This document shows, piece by piece, positions 52,271-61,739 of a stretch of DNA of 64,000 bases. Position numbers and translations under genes: made by a program. Source of the DNA: Streptomyces fumanus. GTDB taxonomy: Bacteria > Actinomycetota > Actinomycetes > Streptomycetales > Streptomycetaceae. The notes under the pieces were generated by a model, which made no database searches, had not been told where the DNA came from, and was given only the letters and a program-made list of their open reading frames with translations. Location of the stretch: the NCBI RefSeq assembly GCF_014655295.1, contig NZ_BNBI01000008.1, positions 372,001 to 436,000 on the forward strand, given 5' to 3'. How positions within the stretch are numbered: position 1 is the stretch's first letter; every line of letters begins with the position of its first letter.

Positions 52271-52984
52271 TCACCGGGCCCGGCGGCCGTGTCCGCGCGT
52301 ACACGGACCCGTCGCCGACGGGGCCGCCGGCAGGGCCAGTTCGAGAATGTCCCCGTCGACGCGCAGGGTGCGGGAACCGAGTGTGCGGCAGATGGCCCGC
52401 ATGCGGTGGTTGGACCAGCCGGTCATCACCAGCACCGTGTGCAGGCCCAGGCACCGGGACCGGTTCAGCACGTGCCGTACCAAGGCCGTCCCCAGACCGA
52501 GGTCCTGCCAGGCGTCCTCCACGAGGATGCCGAGTTCGCCGACGCCCTCGGTGGGCGTGTGCAGCAGGTGGCAGACCGAGACGACGCGCAGCGGCTCGGT
52601 GTCCGGCCGGGAGACGTAGCTCTCCCCGGTGCCGGGGCGGATCAGGGCGGACCACTCACGTCGGCTGGGGCCACCGCGGGCGCTCTGGTAACGGTTGTAG
52701 CGGGACTCCAGACTGGAGCGCGTGTGCATGGCACCGACGGCCTCGTGGTCGGTGATCGCGGCCGGGCGGGTGGTGACGGAACCGCGGTGGGTCGAGAAGG
52801 TGAAGACCCGGCCGGACGGTACCTGACAGGTCACGGGGGCGGAGGGGGACACGTCGGTGCTCCAGTCGCTAGGGGGAAGGGGCGGCCGCACCGGTCGGGC
52901 GGGGTGGAGCCGGGCCCGCAGCGCTCCGGTGACGCCGAGGGAGAGCGCTCGCCAGAGCGTGTCCCCGTCGATGGAGCCCGCCAC
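52271..52984 (-). CDS. GNAT family N-acetyltransferase
   Basis: A reading frame of up to 237 residues. Residues 70-215 form a GNAT domain: VTTRPAAITDHEAVGAMHTR, SSLESRYNRY, then GELGILVEDAWQDLGLGTALVRHVLNRSR with the acetyl-CoA loop around QDLGLG, and a degraded final strand (MTGWSNHRMRAICRTLG). The N-terminal 70 residues have no clear fold, and the GTG at 52984 has no good ribosome site, so the true start may be internal. It converges on the LAL gene with a 17-bp gap. Confidence 0.75.
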   Translation of the reverse strand: MAGSIDGDTLWRALSLGVTGALRARLHPARPVRPPLPPSDWSTDVSPSAPVTCQVPSGRVFTFSTHRGSVTTRPAAITDHEAVGAMHTRSSLESRYNRYQSARGGPSRREWSALIRPGTGESYVSRPDTEPLRVVSVCHLLHTPTEGVGELGILVEDAWQDLGLGTALVRHVLNRSRCLGLHTVLVMTGWSNHRMRAICRTLGSRTLRVDGDILELALPAAPSATGPCTRGHGRRAR

Positions 52985-53323
52985 GAGCAGGACCGGCCGG
53001 CCCGGGTCACCGGTGGCCTCGCCGACCGGGCGCAGGTCCGGTCTCCGGCCGCGTCGGCGAACACGACGGCGACGCGTCGCCAGGTCGAGGGTGCGCCGGC
53101 CCCTCGGGGGGCTGCGCCGAGTCCGTGTTCATCTGCCCATCACCGCGTTGTCGACATGGCCGAGTGATCGCGTGACCGGGGGCACCGCTGCAGGTGCCGT
53201 TTCCGGACGATCGCACCTTAGGCGACCGGCACACACCTGCCATCGGTCGTACGACTGACACGCCGGTGATACGTGGCATGTTTCCGAGGAACCCGCACAT
53301 GTGGGTTCGGCGGGCCGCCCCGC

Positions 53324-53788
53324 TCACAGCCGGCCCAGCAGCTTCCCCTCCAGCCCGTCCCAGTCCAGCCGGTCCGACTCGGTGCCCCTGGGCACCCGTG
53401 CGAACGTTCCGTCCAGCCAGTCCAGCACCTCGGCCCGGTCCGCCTCGAAGGTGACGCGCTCCGCGGGGGTCTGGAAACTGAAGTACAGCCTGGGCCGCGA
53501 GGACGCGAAGGAGCGCCGCGACGGCCAGATCCGGTAGGTCCCCGCCCCTCTGGGACCGTGGGCGGCCTGCGCCAGCAGGTCCCGTGAGAGTTCCCACCGG
53601 ACCGGTGCCCGCCACAGTTGGTGCAGGGCGACCAGCACGGAGTACGGGGCGTCCGGGTCGTAGCGCAGGGAACAGGTCTGCCAGGCCGGCCCGCTGCTCG
53701 TGAACAGGCGGCGTACCCGCATGCGGTGCACGGGGCGGAAGCCGCCGGCGGTCCTTCCGCGCTCGTTCCCCGACTCCTGTGTGCCCAT
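53324..53788 (-). CDS. SsgA-like sporulation/cell division protein (SALP)
   Basis: A 154-residue member of the SsgA family, found only in morphologically complex actinomycetes, where members guide septum placement and peptidoglycan remodelling during sporulation. Typical stretches are SLRYDPDAPYSVLVAL, VRWELSRDLLAQA, GTYRIWPSRR and the C-terminal VTFEADRAEVLDWLDGTF. The start at 53788 has a GGAG site. The N-terminal 25 residues are basic and not part of the family core. It stands alone; the 287 bp to the sugar transporter contain two strong palindromes. Confidence 0.85.
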   Translation of the reverse strand: MGTQESGNERGRTAGGFRPVHRMRVRRLFTSSGPAWQTCSLRYDPDAPYSVLVALHQLWRAPVRWELSRDLLAQAAHGPRGAGTYRIWPSRRSFASSRPRLYFSFQTPAERVTFEADRAEVLDWLDGTFARVPRGTESDRLDWDGLEGKLLGRL

Positions 53789-53911
53789 GCGGTCTCCGCC
53801 CTTCGGTGTGCTGATGACGGACGTCATCCTCCGGTGTGCAGACCGGGGGCGCATCGGTTGAACGACTGCCCATCCGGGCTTGCGGCACATGTGTGCAGCG
53901 CCGCCCCGGGG

Positions 53912-53938
53912 CGGTACGTACCGGGGCATGTGCCCCGG
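53912..53938. promoter_or_regulatory. Adjacent palindromes upstream of the sugar transporter
   Basis: CGGTACGTACCG (53912-53923) is a perfect 12-bp palindrome. It overlaps CCGGGGCATGTGCCCCGG (53921-53938), which has perfect 8-bp arms. They lie about 140-165 bp before the transporter start and about 125 bp before the SsgA-like start, so either gene could be controlled. The binder is unknown. Confidence 0.45.
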
Positions 53939-54075
53939 CAGGGCGCGGCGGTCGCTTCGCAGTCATGTGACGGATCACGGCGAACCGCGGGTCGCGCAGG
54001 CTGGCAGCCCGGACGCCGTGCGCGTCCCACCGCCGACGCCGGCTCCCCGCCTCCTGAGCGAAAGGCTCGTCACCC

Positions 54076-55497
54076 ATGGTCTCCTCCCCTCCACCGCCGC
54101 TCGCGGTCGCGGCACCGCCCACCGCGAGGCTGGGCCGCGTCACGTTCATCGCCGCCGTGGCCGCCCTCGGCGGCTTCCTGTTCGGTTACGACAGTGCCGT
54201 CATCAACGGCGCGGTCACCGGCATCCAGCACCACTTCGGTGTGGGCGCGGGACGGACCGGCACCATCGTCGCCGTGGCCCTCCTCGGCTCGGCACTGGGC
54301 GCGGCCGTCGCGGGCCGGCTCGCCGAGCGCGTCGGACGGCTCCGTGTCATGCGGGTGGCCGCCGTCCTCTTCGCCGTGTCCGCCGTCGGCTCAGCCCTGC
54401 CGTTCTCCGCCTGGGACCTGGGCGCCTGGCGTTTCGTCGGCGGCATCGCCATCGGCCTGGCCTCCCTGATCGGGCCCACCTACATCGCGGAGGTCGCGCC
54501 ACCGGAGTACCGGGGCCGGCTCGCCTCCTTCCAGCAGGCCGCCATCGTCCTCGGCATCACCGCCTCCCAGCTCGTCAACTGGGCCATCGCCCAGGGCGCC
54601 GACGGGCGCAGCGAGGGCGCGCTCGGCCCCCTCGACGCCTGGCAGTGGATGCTGCTCGCGGCCTTCGTCCCCGCGGTCCTGTACTTCGTCCTGTCCACCC
54701 GCATCCCCGAGTCCCCGCACCACCTGGTGGCCCGGGGCCGGCTCGCGCAGGCCGCACGGGCGGTGCGGGACATCGAGGGCCCGGACACCGACGCGGACGC
54801 CCGGCTGGCGGAGATCGCCCGTTCGCTGCGTGACACTTACCAGCCCCGTGTCCGTGACCTGTTCGGCGGACGCGCCGGGCTGCTGCCGGTGGTGTGGGCC
54901 GGCATCGGCCTGGCGGTCTTCCAGCAGATGGTCGGCATCAACGTGATCTTCTACTACTCGTCCGTGCTGTGGCAGTCCGTCGGCATCGACCAGTCCGGGT
55001 CGCTGCTGATCAGCCTGTCCACGTCCGTCATCAACATCGTGGGCACGGTCGTCGCCATGCTGCTCATCGACCGGGTCGGCCGCCGGCCGCTGGCCCTGGC
55101 CGGCTCCCTGGGCATGGCCGTCTCCCTGGCGTTCGCGGCGTGGGCCTTCTCCGGCACCACCGGCAGCGGTGACGACATCGCTCTTCCGGACCTCCAGGCG
55201 GGCGTCGCGCTCGTCGCCGCGCACACCTTCGTGTTCTTCTTCGCGGCGTCCTGGGGCGTGGTGCTGTGGGTCATGGTGGGCGAGATGTTCCCGCTGCGCA
55301 TCCGCGCGGCGGCGATCTCGGTGGCCACGGCCTTCAACTGGATCGCCAACTGGGCGGTGAGCGAGTCGTTCCCGGCGCTCTCCGAGTGGAACCTGTCGGC
55401 CGGGTACGTGATCTACGCTGTCTTCGCCCTGCTCTCGGCCTTCTTCGTGGCCTTCGCGGTCACCGAGACCAAGGGCACCAGGCTGGGCGGCGGCTGA
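54076..55497 (+). CDS. Sugar porter family MFS transporter (GlcP-like)
   Basis: A 473-residue, 12-helix proton symporter of the sugar porter family. Signatures are GGFLFGYDSAVINGAV, AGRLAERVGRLRVM, PTYIAEVAPPEYRGRLASFQQ, ESPHHLVARGR, QQMVGINVIFYYSS, LIDRVGRRPLAL and a final TETKG. It strongly resembles the S. coelicolor glucose permease GlcP, but no glucose kinase is adjacent, and SP carriers vary in specificity. It ends at a stem-loop shared with the convergent SARP gene. Confidence 0.92.
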   Translation: MVSSPPPPLAVAAPPTARLGRVTFIAAVAALGGFLFGYDSAVINGAVTGIQHHFGVGAGRTGTIVAVALLGSALGAAVAGRLAERVGRLRVMRVAAVLFAVSAVGSALPFSAWDLGAWRFVGGIAIGLASLIGPTYIAEVAPPEYRGRLASFQQAAIVLGITASQLVNWAIAQGADGRSEGALGPLDAWQWMLLAAFVPAVLYFVLSTRIPESPHHLVARGRLAQAARAVRDIEGPDTDADARLAEIARSLRDTYQPRVRDLFGGRAGLLPVVWAGIGLAVFQQMVGINVIFYYSSVLWQSVGIDQSGSLLISLSTSVINIVGTVVAMLLIDRVGRRPLALAGSLGMAVSLAFAAWAFSGTTGSGDDIALPDLQAGVALVAAHTFVFFFAASWGVVLWVMVGEMFPLRIRAAAISVATAFNWIANWAVSESFPALSEWNLSAGYVIYAVFALLSAFFVAFAVTETKGTRLGGG

Positions 55498-55507
55498 GGC
55501 GGGCCCC

Positions 55508-55545
55508 GGCCGGTCCGTGCTTCATATCCCCCGTGCGGACCGGCC
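55508..55545. terminator. Bidirectional terminator between sugar porter and SARP genes
   Basis: Arms GGCCGGTCCG (55508-55517) and CGGACCGGCC (55536-55545) are perfect and enclose 18 nt. It is placed between two convergent stop codons. Confidence 0.65.
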
Positions 55546-55567
55546 CGGGACGGGGCCGCGGTCTCCG

Positions 55568-58528
55568 TCAACGCGGTGTCCGGGCCAGCCGTTCCCGGGC
55601 CGTGACGGCGACCGGCGCGTCCGGATCGTCCGTCAGCTCCAGCACCTCGTGCCACGCGCGGCGTGCCGCCTCGGGGGCGCCGGCTTCCAGATGCAGCTCC
55701 CCGAGGAGCAGCAGGTCCTCCGCCGCTCCGCTCACATGGCCCTGGCGACGGGCGAGCTCGATGGCGCGCAGCCGGGCCGCGATCGCCGCCCCGAGGTCCC
55801 CGCGCCGCTGGTGCACCTTGCTCACCACGCCCAGGGCGGGCCCCTCTGCGTCGACCAGGCGTAAGCGCCGGGAGATGCCGAGCGATTCCTCGGCCAGCTC
55901 CAGAGCCCGGTTGGTGTTCCCCAGGTCCAGGTGCGCCTCACCCGCCCAGACCAGGGTGGTCGCCTCCAGGTACGGATGGCGATGGACGCGCAGCAGGCGC
56001 AGGGCCCGGTCCAGGTGTGCGAGGGCCCGCCCGGAGCTGCCCCGGGCGATGTACACGGAGCCGATGTTGCGGAGGGTGTGCACGAGTTCGAGGGTCATGC
56101 CGAGGCCCGCGAACGCGCGTTCCGCCTCGTGCAGGAGGGGCAGCGCGGCGTCGGTGTCGCCCCGGAAGAGCAGGGCGCCCGCCAGCCCCCGGCACGTCCG
56201 CGCGATCCCCTCGGTGTCCCCGGCCCGCCGGGCCGCCACCAGGGCGCCGCCCATGCCGGCCGCCCATTCCTGCCACAGGCCGAGCCGCTGCTGGAAGAGC
56301 TGCATCGACACGGCCGTCTCCCACGCGGCACGGGCGTCACCGCGTGCCGCCATCTCCTGCACGAGGGTGTTGAGGACCGGCCGCTCGGCGCCGAACCAGG
56401 CCATGGCGGCGGCCTCGTCGGACAAGGACTCGACCTGGACGCCGTCCAGCGGTGGGGGCGGCTCGGGTTCGTACACCCTGGACCGCAGCAGCCGGTTGGC
56501 CGCGCTCACCGTCTGCCGGTAGTGGTCGTGCAGCCGCGACAGCGCGGCCGCGCGCGCCGCGCCGCCGGAGCCGCCCAGCTCGCTCGCGTAGGCGAGGATC
56601 AGGTCGTGGAACCGGTACCGGTCGCGTCGCAGCACCGTCAGCAGCCGGGCGCGTACCAGCTCGCCGACGGCCGCGGCGGTGTCCGGCAGGGTGGTGCCCG
56701 CGAGGCTCGCCAGGGCGCTCACGCTCGCGTCGTCGCCCGGGTGCAGCGGCAGGAGCCGGAAGAGGCGGGCGGCCGGTTCGGACAGCGTGCGGTAGGACCA
56801 CGAGAAGACGGCGCGCACGTCGTTGTCGAGGTGGTCGTCGCTGAAGCCCTCCAGGCTCCGGCCCGCGCGGGCCAGTTCCGCCGCGATCCGCGGCAGCGGG
56901 TGCTCCGGGTACGACGCGGCGCGGGCGGCGACGATGGCCACGGCCAGGGGCAGCCTGCCGCAGCGGTCGACGATCCGCCGCACGGAGGTGTCGTCCAGGT
57001 CCGTCCTGAGCCCCTTGACACGTTCGACGAAGGCCGCCGCGGCCTCGTCGGCGGAGAGCGCCTCCAGCGTCGTCAGCCGGGCGCCGTGCGAGGCGGCCAG
57101 CCCGGTCAGCCGGGCCCGGCTGGTCACGATGACCATGCACTCCGGCGTGCCGGGCAGCAGCGGTGCGATCTGCTCGGCGCTCCAGGCGTTGTCCAGGACC
57201 ACCAGCACCCGGCGGCCGGCCAGGACGCTGCGGTACAGCGCGGCGCGCGCGTCCAGGGTGTCCGGCATCCGCTGCCGGGGGACGTCGAAGGCCCCCAGGA
57301 ACCCGGCGAGGACCTCGTGGGGGTCGGCCGGATCGCCGTTGGGGGTGAAGCCGCGCAGGTCGACGTAGAGCTGTCCGTCGGGGAAGTCGGGCACGGCGCG
57401 GTGCGCCACGTGCACGGCCAGAGCGGTCTTGCCGACGCCGGGGATGCCGTCGATGGCGAGGACGCGCAGGGCACCGCCGCGCTCTCCCGCCAGTGCGACC
57501 GCCTGCCGCACCGCCTCCCGGCGGCCGGTGAAGCAGGCCAGGTCGGCCGGGAGCTGCGAGGGCGTCAGGGGAGCGGCGGCGGGCCGTTGGGCCGGCCGGT
57601 CGTCCCGGCCCGTGCCGTCGGCGTGACCGCCCGCCCCGGCCGCCGTGGCCGCCCGCCCCCGCAGGAGGTGTTCGTACGCCGCGGACAGTTCGCGGCCGGG
57701 GTCGACCCCCAGTTCCTCCGCCAGGCGGTGGCGGACGTCCTGGTAGAGGGAGACGGCCTCGGCCTGCTTTCCGTCGTCGGCGAGGGCGAGCAGCAGGTGG
57801 GAGACCAGGGCCTCGTCCAGCGGATGGCGCTCCACGGCTTGGCGCAGCGGGGTCAGGACGGCCGGCGCGCGCCCGCAGCGGACGGCCGTCTCGGCCGCCT
57901 CGCAGACCACGGACACGTACTCGTGCTCCAGCATCACGAACGTGGGATGGCTCCGGCCGACGGGTTCGAGACCCGCGGCGCAGCGGTCCTGCCACAGCCC
58001 GAGGGCGGTGACGTAGAGGTCCACGGCCGCGGCCGGTTCGCCGGCCCTGCCTGCCTCGCGGGCCCGGTCGGCCAGGTCCCTGAACCGCAGCAGGTCGAGG
58101 CTGTCCGCGTCGACCCGGAGGCGGTAGCCGCCGGCCTGCCGGGTGAGCCACCGCCCCGCCGACCTGGCGGGAAGATCCGGTTCCAGCAGCCGGCGCAGGG
58201 CGCCGATGTACCGGTGCACCGAGTTCGCGGCACTGGCCGGCGGCCGGTCCTGCCACAGCAGCTCGATGAACTCGGCCAGGGGGACCGGCCGGCCCCCGCG
58301 CGCGAGCAGCGCCGCCAGGACGAGCCGTTGCTGCTTCGGCCGGACCGGCAGTTCGTCGTCGCCGCGCCAGACCCGGACCGGGCCGAGGACCGAGAAGCGG
58401 ACCGCCGTCCGGTCCCGCGGTGCCGGGCCGGCGGGCGCGGTGGAGGACACCGGAGCGGGAGCCGGATCGCCCGTCACGGATCGGGGCCTGGGCAACGGTG
58501 GTCTCCCCTCGGACGTCGGCTGGTGCAC
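55568..58528 (-). CDS. AfsR/SARP family regulator with NB-ARC ATPase and TPR
   Basis: A 986-residue regulator built like AfsR. It has an OmpR-type winged helix at residues 40-130 (VLGPVRVWRGDDELPVRPKQQRLVLAALLARG). A BTAD helical domain follows to about 285 (LADDGKQAEAVSLYQDVRHRLAEELGVDPG). An NB-ARC domain has Walker A IDGIPGVGKTALAVH and Walker B RRVLVVLDNAWS, and GRLPLAV is present. C-terminal TPRs start near 700. SARPs activate secondary-metabolite or developmental genes. The GTG at 58528 lacks a ribosome site; a TTG at 58495 has a strong GAGGGGAG and may be the true start. It is divergent from a second LAL regulator. Confidence 0.92.
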   Translation of the reverse strand: MHQPTSEGRPPLPRPRSVTGDPAPAPVSSTAPAGPAPRDRTAVRFSVLGPVRVWRGDDELPVRPKQQRLVLAALLARGGRPVPLAEFIELLWQDRPPASAANSVHRYIGALRRLLEPDLPARSAGRWLTRQAGGYRLRVDADSLDLLRFRDLADRAREAGRAGEPAAAVDLYVTALGLWQDRCAAGLEPVGRSHPTFVMLEHEYVSVVCEAAETAVRCGRAPAVLTPLRQAVERHPLDEALVSHLLLALADDGKQAEAVSLYQDVRHRLAEELGVDPGRELSAAYEHLLRGRAATAAGAGGHADGTGRDDRPAQRPAAAPLTPSQLPADLACFTGRREAVRQAVALAGERGGALRVLAIDGIPGVGKTALAVHVAHRAVPDFPDGQLYVDLRGFTPNGDPADPHEVLAGFLGAFDVPRQRMPDTLDARAALYRSVLAGRRVLVVLDNAWSAEQIAPLLPGTPECMVIVTSRARLTGLAASHGARLTTLEALSADEAAAAFVERVKGLRTDLDDTSVRRIVDRCGRLPLAVAIVAARAASYPEHPLPRIAAELARAGRSLEGFSDDHLDNDVRAVFSWSYRTLSEPAARLFRLLPLHPGDDASVSALASLAGTTLPDTAAAVGELVRARLLTVLRRDRYRFHDLILAYASELGGSGGAARAAALSRLHDHYRQTVSAANRLLRSRVYEPEPPPPLDGVQVESLSDEAAAMAWFGAERPVLNTLVQEMAARGDARAAWETAVSMQLFQQRLGLWQEWAAGMGGALVAARRAGDTEGIARTCRGLAGALLFRGDTDAALPLLHEAERAFAGLGMTLELVHTLRNIGSVYIARGSSGRALAHLDRALRLLRVHRHPYLEATTLVWAGEAHLDLGNTNRALELAEESLGISRRLRLVDAEGPALGVVSKVHQRRGDLGAAIAARLRAIELARRQGHVSGAAEDLLLLGELHLEAGAPEAARRAWHEVLELTDDPDAPVAVTARERLARTPR

Positions 58529-58935
58529 AGTCGCTGTTCGACCGGGCGGAGACGGCCGTGCCGGGCAGTGCTGTGAACGCGAGTGTGACAGTGCGAATAT
58601 GGCCGGTCAGTTTGACGGGTGTCAAATGGTCCGCCACTGCCGCGGACCCCGTCGTCCGCGCTCGGCGGGCGTACGGCTTCCCCGGCCTCAAGCGCGAATA
58701 TAGGTCGGTCGGGCAGCGGCCGTATAAGTAACCTGACTGGTCTGCCGTCGGCCCGGGAGGCCCACTGGTCGTCCGGCCGCGTCCCGGCCCCGCGCCTCCG
58801 GTCGCCAGAGGCGGGGAGGGACGTTCCCCGCGTAAGCGCCGAAGAGTGCGAGCGGTGGCGAACCGCAGAAAACCGCTTGATAGTGTCGCGCCCCCAACGA
58901 TCTTCGAGTCCTTTGGGACGCGGCGGGAAGGAGCC
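58529..58935. promoter_or_regulatory. Shared promoter region of SARP and LAL regulators
   Basis: About 400 bp without a gene. It holds a TTTGACGGGTGTCAAA palindrome (58611-58626, 6-bp arms). It also holds AT-rich patches GAATATAGG (58694-58702) and CGTATAAGTAACC (58720-58732), which could be -10 elements in either direction. The rest is featureless. Binding by SARP itself is plausible, but AfsR-type direct repeats were not clearly seen. Confidence 0.5.
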
Positions 58936-61725
58936 ATGGTGACCGGCGGCGAGCAGGCCCCGCCGACGACGGAGATCTTCGGCCGCGACGCCGAACTGTC
59001 CCGTCTGCGCGACTTCGTCCTCACCCCCCGGCGGGAAGGGCCCCCGTCCCTGGTCCTCCTGGGGGAGGCCGGGACCGGCAAGAGCACCCTCCTCGACGCG
59101 GCGGCCCAGGAGGCCGCGGCGCACGGCAGGCGCGTACTGCGGTGCACCGGGCACGAAGGCGAGCGGGAACTCGCCTTCGCCGCGCTGCACCAGATGCTGG
59201 CCCCCCTGCTGCCGGAGGCGGCCGGTCTGCCGGACGCCCAGCGCCGTGCGCTGCTGGGCGCCTTCGGACGCGCCGAGAACGCGCCGCCGGCGGCCGACGA
59301 CCGGCCCGAGCGGCTCCTGATCAACCTCGCCGCGCTCACCCTGCTGTCCGACGCCGCCGCCCGCCGGCCGGTGCTCCTCGTCGCCGACGACGCGCAGTGG
59401 ATCGACGCCTGCTCCCTGGACGCGCTGGCCTTCGTCGCGCGCCGGGTGACCGGTGAGCCGGTGACCCTGCTGTCGGGCGTACGGGGCGACACCGTGCCCC
59501 GGCAGTTCGGGACCGACTTCGTGCGCCTGCCGGTACGGCCACTGGACGACCGGGCGGCCGAGCGGCTGCTCGACGCCCAGCCGCACGCCCCGCGCGGCCC
59601 GCTGCGCGAGCGCGTCCTGCGGCAGGCCGACGGCAATCCGCTGGCGCTGGTGGAACTGGCCCGGGCCGGCGCCGGGGACCCGGCGGCCCGGCCCGTCGGA
59701 CCGGTCGGCGCCCTGCCGCTCACCGAACGCCTGGAGGGCGTGTTCGCCGAGCGGCTGGCGGGGCTGCCGCCGCTGACCCGCCGGATCCTGCTGTACGCGG
59801 CCGCCGCGGACGCCCCGGACATGCCGGCCGCGCTCCTGGCCGCCTCCGCCTCCGGGGGGCCGGACGCGTGGTCGGTGGCGGAGCAGGCCGGCCTGGTGCG
59901 GGTGGAGAGCGGCCGGGTCGTCTTCCGGCACCCGCTGGTGCGGTCGGCCGTCTACGGCTCGGCCCCCTTCGAGGAGCGCCGGCAGGCGCACCTCGCACTC
60001 GCCGGCCTGCTGAGCGACGACCCCGACCGGCAGGCATGGCACCGGGCGGCCGCCACCCTGGTCCCGGACGAGGACATCGCGGCGGCGCTGGTGCGGACGG
60101 CGGGGCGCGCACGGCGACGCGGCGGCTACCGGGTGGCCGCCGCGGCCCTGGAGCGGGCCGCGGAACTGAGCCCGGACGGTCAGGCACGGGCCCGGCGGCT
60201 GCTGGACGCCTGCGACCTGGCGATGAACGCGGGTGAGCCCCTGTGGGTGGAGAAGCTGGCGGGCGGGGTCGCGGCGGCCACCGACGACCGGGCGATGCTC
60301 AGGTCGGCCACCCTGTGGACGGGCTGGGCGCTCGCCGCCACCACCCGGCAGAAGGCCGCGCTGTCCCACCTGCTGCCCCTGGCGGACGAGACGGTGGACC
60401 GGGCGCCGGACGCGGCGCTGGTCGCCCTCGGGCACGCCGCCATCATCGCCTACAACACCGGTGACGACACCTACCGGCAGCGCATGCTCGGGCTCCTGGC
60501 GCGCATCCCCGTCGACGTGGGCAACGACCACGACCAGCTCTGGACCCGCGCCTGCTGCGACCCTCACGGGGACCGCGAGGGGCTGCTCGCGTTCCTCCGG
60601 GACTGTCTGGCGCGGCCGGAGCGGAACGCCGAGCAACTGACCGTGCTGGGCGCCGGTGCGTGGGTCCTGGACGAGACCACCGTCGCGGTCCGGCTGCTCG
60701 GCGAGGCGATGGAACGGCTCAACGCCGTGACCACGGCCGGGTCCAACGCCACCCTCGGGCAGGCGCTCGCCCTGGCCCAGTTCGAGGCCGGTGCCTGGGA
60801 GGCCGCCTGGTCCTGCGCCGAGGACGCCCGGCGGGTCGCCGCCGAGAACGGCCTCGACATGGCGGGCCGCGCCGCGATGTACGTCACCTCGGCCCTGCTG
60901 GCGCTGCGCGGCCGGGCCGGCGAGGCCAGGGAGATGATCGACCGGGCCGTGGCCGGGGTGGACCCGGCCCAGGGCCGCGCCCTCTGGGTCCGCGCCCGCT
61001 GGGTCCGCGCGCTCGTGGCCGGCGTCGAGGGCAACCACCCACTGGAGTACGAACTGCTGCGCGGACTGTTCACCGTCGGACCCGAGCCGAGCCCCGTGCA
61101 CTACCACGCGTCCTACTACGCGCTCGGTGATCTCGCCGCAGCCGCCGTGCGGGTCGGCAAGCGGCAGGACGCGGCAAAGGTGCTGGCCGCGGCGCGGCGG
61201 CGGCTGGACGGGCGGATGTCCCCGCGGCTGCTGCTGCTCACCCGCCGGGCCGAGGCCGTCCTCGCCGAGGACGACCGGGCGGCGGAGCTGTTCGGGGCCG
61301 CGCTCGGCGATTCCGCCACGGAACAGTGGCCCTTCGAGCGGGCGGTCGTCCAGCTCGAGTACGGGCAGTGGCTGCGGCGCAGACGGCGTACGGGGGAGGC
61401 GCGCACGGAGCTGTCCCGGGCACTCACCGTCTTCGAAGCGCTGAACGCGCGGCCGTGGGAGGAGCGGACCGCCGCCGAACTGCGGGCCTGCGGTGTCGCC
61501 GTGCGCGGGGGCGACGGTGCCTCGCGGGGAATCGACCGGCTCACGCCCCAGCAGTTGCAGATCGCCCGGCTGGCGGCCACGGGGCTGACCAACCGGCAGA
61601 TAGGGGAGCGGCTGCTGCTCTCCGCCCGCACCATCGGTTTCCACCTGTACCAGACGTATCCGAAGCTGGGCATCACCAACCGGGCGCAACTGCGCGACGC
61701 GCTCGGTGACACGGGGACGCCCTGA
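58936..61725 (+). CDS. LAL-type LuxR family regulator with AAA ATPase
   Basis: A 929-residue regulator paralogous to the one at 49494. It has Walker A LGEAGTGKSTLLDA, Walker B LLVADDAQWID, a helical TPR-like middle, and a C-terminal LuxR HTH (LTPQQLQIARLAATGLTNRQIGERLLLSARTIGFHLYQTYPKLGITNRAQLRDAL). The ATG at 58936 has a GGAAGGAG site, preferred over an open upstream extension. Transcription diverges from the AfsR-like gene. It is followed convergently by the MBL-fold hydrolase, 14 bp away. Confidence 0.93.
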   Translation: MVTGGEQAPPTTEIFGRDAELSRLRDFVLTPRREGPPSLVLLGEAGTGKSTLLDAAAQEAAAHGRRVLRCTGHEGERELAFAALHQMLAPLLPEAAGLPDAQRRALLGAFGRAENAPPAADDRPERLLINLAALTLLSDAAARRPVLLVADDAQWIDACSLDALAFVARRVTGEPVTLLSGVRGDTVPRQFGTDFVRLPVRPLDDRAAERLLDAQPHAPRGPLRERVLRQADGNPLALVELARAGAGDPAARPVGPVGALPLTERLEGVFAERLAGLPPLTRRILLYAAAADAPDMPAALLAASASGGPDAWSVAEQAGLVRVESGRVVFRHPLVRSAVYGSAPFEERRQAHLALAGLLSDDPDRQAWHRAAATLVPDEDIAAALVRTAGRARRRGGYRVAAAALERAAELSPDGQARARRLLDACDLAMNAGEPLWVEKLAGGVAAATDDRAMLRSATLWTGWALAATTRQKAALSHLLPLADETVDRAPDAALVALGHAAIIAYNTGDDTYRQRMLGLLARIPVDVGNDHDQLWTRACCDPHGDREGLLAFLRDCLARPERNAEQLTVLGAGAWVLDETTVAVRLLGEAMERLNAVTTAGSNATLGQALALAQFEAGAWEAAWSCAEDARRVAAENGLDMAGRAAMYVTSALLALRGRAGEAREMIDRAVAGVDPAQGRALWVRARWVRALVAGVEGNHPLEYELLRGLFTVGPEPSPVHYHASYYALGDLAAAAVRVGKRQDAAKVLAAARRRLDGRMSPRLLLLTRRAEAVLAEDDRAAELFGAALGDSATEQWPFERAVVQLEYGQWLRRRRRTGEARTELSRALTVFEALNARPWEERTAAELRACGVAVRGGDGASRGIDRLTPQQLQIARLAATGLTNRQIGERLLLSARTIGFHLYQTYPKLGITNRAQLRDALGDTGTP

Positions 61726-61739
61726 GGACGCCGCGGAGG

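Noticed and set aside
53007..53132. A 41-codon minus-strand frame upstream of the GNAT gene
   Set aside because: Low-complexity Pro/Ser/Arg content and no ribosome site; it overlaps the possible upstream extension of the GNAT frame.
56337..59822. A 1161-codon minus-strand frame spanning the SARP/LAL promoter
   Set aside because: It crosses two recognisable genes and a promoter region in a shadow frame, and its product is low complexity.
49494..61725. A secondary-metabolite gene cluster around the SARP and LAL regulators
   Set aside because: No polyketide, peptide, terpene or other core synthase gene is present in the interval.
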